Positions 6,245 to 7,782 of a DNA stretch of 7,782 nt are shown piece by piece. Location: positions 1 to 7,782 of the forward strand of contig CAZVXD010000083.1 in the NCBI GenBank assembly GCA_964631335.1, read 5' to 3'. How positions within the stretch are numbered: the stretch's first letter is position 1; each line of letters begins with the position of its first letter. The translations under genes and the position numbers were made by a program. The DNA comes from JAFGHJ01 sp964631335. Its GTDB lineage: Bacteria; Hydrothermota; UBA3072. The notes under the pieces were generated by a model. That model ran no database searches. It had not been told where the DNA came from and saw only the letters and a program-made list of their open reading frames with translations.

Positions 6245-6250
6245 AGGAGG
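6245..6250 (+). promoter_or_regulatory. Strong ribosome binding site of rubredoxin
   Basis: A perfect AGGAGG lies 8 bases before the ATG at 6259. It fixes the start of this very short gene and contrasts with the missing site at perR, suggesting that rubredoxin is translated much more strongly than the regulator. Confidence 0.9.
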
Positions 6251-6258
6251 ACGGAAAA

Positions 6259-6423
6259 ATGGATAAATACGAATGCACTTTCTGTGGTTACATATATGAT
6301 CCCGCAAAGGGAGATCCCGATGGTGGAGTCTCTTCCGGTACCGCTTTTGAAGATATTCCCGACGATTGGGTATGTCCTGTATGCGGCGTAGGAAAAGAAG
6401 ACTTTAAAAAGATAGAAGAATAA
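6259..6423 (+). CDS. Rubredoxin
   Basis: A 54-residue cytoplasmic one-iron electron carrier of standard length. MDKYECTFCGYIYDPAKGDP holds the first knuckle, Cys6-x-x-Cys9-Gly-Tyr. The GT-x-FEDIPDDW segment leads into the second knuckle, VCPVCGVGKEDF, with Cys39 and Cys42. These four cysteines ligate the iron. In anaerobes rubredoxin usually passes electrons to rubrerythrin, superoxide reductase or other oxygen and peroxide reductases; none of these is in the window. The gene lies 33 bp downstream of perR and has a strong ribosome binding site. Its stop codon is the first triplet of a hairpin that extends into the transporter start. Confidence 0.97.
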   Translation: MDKYECTFCGYIYDPAKGDPDGGVSSGTAFEDIPDDWVCPVCGVGKEDFKKIEE

Positions 6424-6450
6424 AAACCTCCAAAAAGAATGGAGTTTTTA
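6421..6450 (+). terminator. Stop-to-start hairpin, possible attenuator or partial terminator
   Basis: The arms TAAAAACCTCC (6421-6431) and GGAGTTTTTA (6441-6450) pair over 10 bp with one bulged C, around the 9-base loop AAAAAGAAT. The right arm ends in five Ts, giving the shape of a weak intrinsic terminator. The left arm begins with the rubredoxin stop codon, and the transporter ATG (6439-6441) straddles the loop and the right arm. Folding could end some transcripts after rubredoxin or hide the transporter start. The GC part of the stem is only 4 bp, so full termination is unlikely. Confidence 0.5.
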
Positions 6451-7248
6451 ACCAGTCTGCCACCCATAATACAGGCTCTGCTCGCCACCTTATTTACTTA
6501 TCTTTTGACCGCGCTTGGAGCGGCAAGTGTTTTTCTTACAAAAGAAGTAAGCAAGAAACTGTTGGATTGGATGTTGGGATTTGCCGCAGGCGTCATGATC
6601 GCGGCAAGCTACTGGTCTTTACTCGCGCCTTCTATTGAAATGAGTAAGGGGCAGAACATTCCGATGTGGGTACCTCCTGCGGTTGGATTTCTTTTGGGAG
6701 GTGTGGTTTTAAGAATAATAGATAGGATTTTACCTCACCTGCATTTAGGCTATGCTCGAAGTGAAGCGGAAGGAATCAAAACATCCTGGCAGCGTTCAGT
6801 TTTGCTCGTTACTGCGATAACTTTACATAATTTTCCCGAGGGTCTCGCTGTCGGTGTCGCTTTTGGGGCAGCGGCTACAGGTATGCCTGAAGCCACGCTC
6901 GGAGGAGCTATTGCGCTTGCTCTCGGTATAGGCATTCAAAATTTTCCCGAAGGAATAGCTGTGGCAATGCCTCTAAGAAAAGAAGGTTTATCAAGAATTA
7001 AAAGCTTTAATTTTGGGCAATTATCCGGTATCGTAGAACCTATGGCCGGAGTTTTAGGAGCCTTTTTTGTTATATCCGCCCAATCTTTACTTCCTTACTT
7101 TTTGGCTTTCGCCGCGGGAGCTATGATATTTGTGGTAGTAGAAGAAGTCATTCCGGAATCTCAACACGGAGGTAACTCGGATCTGGCAACAATGGGTGCT
7201 ATGATAGGATTCACGGTTATGATGATATTGGATGTAGCCTTAGGTTAA
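6439..7248 (+). CDS. ZIP-family divalent metal transporter, GufA-like
   Basis: A 269-residue inner-membrane protein with about eight hydrophobic segments, the expected ZIP layout. The family moves zinc, and often iron or manganese, into the cytoplasm. The metal path is visible as HNFPEG (His130, Glu134) in one central helix and QNFPEG (Gln167, Glu171) in the next. Further acidic residues are Glu200 before PMAG and Glu235-Glu236 in VVVEEVIPE. A short histidine cluster, LPHLHLG at 99-104, lies in the cytoplasmic loop region. The opening MEFLTSLPPIIQALLATLFTY agrees with GufA-like relatives and supports the ATG at 6439, although no ribosome binding site precedes it and the codon sits in a hairpin. 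The gene lies 15 bp after rubredoxin. Its place in a PerR-headed operon suggests Mn, Zn or Fe supply during peroxide stress, but the metal cannot be read from the sequence. Confidence 0.93.
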   Translation: MEFLTSLPPIIQALLATLFTYLLTALGAASVFLTKEVSKKLLDWMLGFAAGVMIAASYWSLLAPSIEMSKGQNIPMWVPPAVGFLLGGVVLRIIDRILPHLHLGYARSEAEGIKTSWQRSVLLVTAITLHNFPEGLAVGVAFGAAATGMPEATLGGAIALALGIGIQNFPEGIAVAMPLRKEGLSRIKSFNFGQLSGIVEPMAGVLGAFFVISAQSLLPYFLAFAAGAMIFVVVEEVIPESQHGGNSDLATMGAMIGFTVMMILDVALG

Positions 7249-7274
7249 AATAAAAAATTGAAAAATAAAATCAA

Positions 7275-7280
7275 TGGAGG
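7275..7280 (+). promoter_or_regulatory. Ribosome binding site that sets the peroxiredoxin start
   Basis: TGGAGG lies 6 bases before the GTG at 7287, an ideal spacing. The in-frame TTG at 7281 directly abuts this site and could not be used, so GTG is the start. Confidence 0.85.
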
Positions 7281-7286
7281 TTGAAT

Positions 7287-7739
7287 GTGATAAAAAAAGG
7301 AGAAAAAGCGCCCAATTTTGAGCTTAAAGACCAGAATGGAAAAAGCATACAGCTCAAAAACCTTAAAGGCAAAAAGGTTTTACTTTCTTTTCATCCGTTA
7401 GCCTGGACCGACGTCTGCGCCAAACAGATGCTTTCTCTTGAAAAAAATAACGAAAAATTTAAAAAACTAAATACAGTCGCGCTGGGAATAAACGTCGACC
7501 CTATTCCTTCAAAAGCCGCCTGGGCGAAAAATTTAAAGATAAAAAAAACTAAATTGCTGTCTGATTTCTGGCCGCACGGAGAGACGGCAAAAAATTATGG
7601 TGTTTTCAGTAAATCTCAAGGATTTTCTTTCAGAGTCAACATAATCGTGGACGAAAAAGGAAAAATCTCTTTTATAAAAAAATATAAAATCTCCCAAGTC
7701 CCCGACATAAAGGAGATTATTAAGGAGCTTTCAAAATGA
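7287..7739 (+). CDS. Single-cysteine peroxiredoxin (AhpC/TSA-Bcp-type redoxin)
   Basis: A 150-residue cytoplasmic thioredoxin-fold peroxidase. The opening KKGEKAPNFELKDQNGKSIQ is typical of redoxins. The active site is SFHPLAWTDVC with Pro37, Thr41 and peroxidatic Cys44, and the catalytic arginine is probably Arg116 in FSFRVNIIVDEKG. LLSDFWPHGETAKNYG resembles a redoxin subgroup in anaerobes and archaea. Cys44 is the only cysteine. Where some relatives, as I recall them, have VDSVPCK, this protein has VDPIPSK (Ser75), so no resolving thiol is present and an outside reductant is needed. The start is GTG, chosen from the ribosome binding site. The stop overlaps the next ATG as ATGA. Its place after perR, rubredoxin and the transporter fits peroxide defence. 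Rubredoxin as its reductant is only a speculation. Confidence 0.9.
   Translation: MIKKGEKAPNFELKDQNGKSIQLKNLKGKKVLLSFHPLAWTDVCAKQMLSLEKNNEKFKKLNTVALGINVDPIPSKAAWAKNLKIKKTKLLSDFWPHGETAKNYGVFSKSQGFSFRVNIIVDEKGKISFIKKYKISQVPDIKEIIKELSK
7722..7727 (+). promoter_or_regulatory. Ribosome binding site of the terminal partial gene
   Basis: AAGGAG lies 8 bases before the ATG at 7736, inside the end of the peroxiredoxin gene. It supports a real gene start there. Confidence 0.75.
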
Positions 7740-7782
7740 TAGATGTATTAGCCAATTTAATAATACCTTTAGGAATTGCTAC
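7736..7782 (+). CDS. Start of a hydrophobic protein, 3' end cut by window
   Basis: Only 15 complete codons are visible: MIDVLANLIIPLGIA. The ATG overlaps the peroxiredoxin stop as ATGA and has a well-placed ribosome binding site, so the call as a coding start is good. The hydrophobic run LANLIIPLGIA suggests a first membrane helix. The family cannot be recognised from so little. Its tight coupling to the peroxiredoxin makes it a fifth member of the redox operon. Confidence 0.6.
   Translation, partial: MIDVLANLIIPLGIA

Noticed and set aside
7274..7300. ATG at 7274 as a gene start
   Set aside because: It is in a different frame from the peroxiredoxin and overlaps the ribosome binding site.
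7281..7739. TTG at 7281 as the peroxiredoxin start
   Set aside because: It directly abuts the TGGAGG ribosome binding site with no spacer. The GTG at 7287 has ideal spacing.

Overview
This is an AT-rich bacterial window with dense, overlapping genes. It suggests a low-GC anaerobe: a rubredoxin and a single-cysteine peroxiredoxin sit in an operon headed by a PerR-type regulator, and GMP synthetase is the fused bacterial form. I cannot name the phylum from the sequence. Ten protein genes are visible, two of them cut by the window edges. There are no tRNA, rRNA, CRISPR or insertion-sequence signatures.

Region 1 (1-4968, + strand) is one tightly packed run of five genes: the tail of a small TIGR04076-like protein, ribulose-phosphate 3-epimerase (rpe), GMP synthetase (guaA), a protein that looks like a shrunken M16 (insulinase-fold) peptidase without its zinc motif, and a membrane-anchored von Willebrand factor A (VWA) protein of the amidotransferase-like (COG5426-type) group. 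All four junctions overlap (8, 8, 10 and 4 bp) and convincing Shine-Dalgarno sites are missing, so translational coupling is likely. Two housekeeping enzymes therefore share an operon with two poorly characterised proteins; the VWA protein is predicted to face the periplasm.

Region 2 (4937-5479, - strand) is a glyoxalase-II-like metallo-beta-lactamase-fold hydrolase. It converges on the VWA gene with a 32-bp tail-to-tail overlap.

Region 3 (5480-5811) is the only sizeable non-coding stretch. It lies between the divergent hydrolase and perR genes. It holds TTGACA boxes on both strands, an ACATGT repeat pair, a GC-rich palindrome that does not look like a terminator, and a weak 7-1-7 inverted repeat inside the perR promoter.

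Region 4 (5812-7782, + strand) is a redox and metal operon: perR-like regulator, rubredoxin, ZIP-family metal transporter, single-cysteine peroxiredoxin, and the first codons of a further hydrophobic protein. A plausible reading is that the PerR-like sensor controls peroxide removal, electron delivery through rubredoxin, and uptake of divalent metal. A bulged 10-bp hairpin joins the rubredoxin stop codon to the transporter start codon and may set the level of downstream expression.
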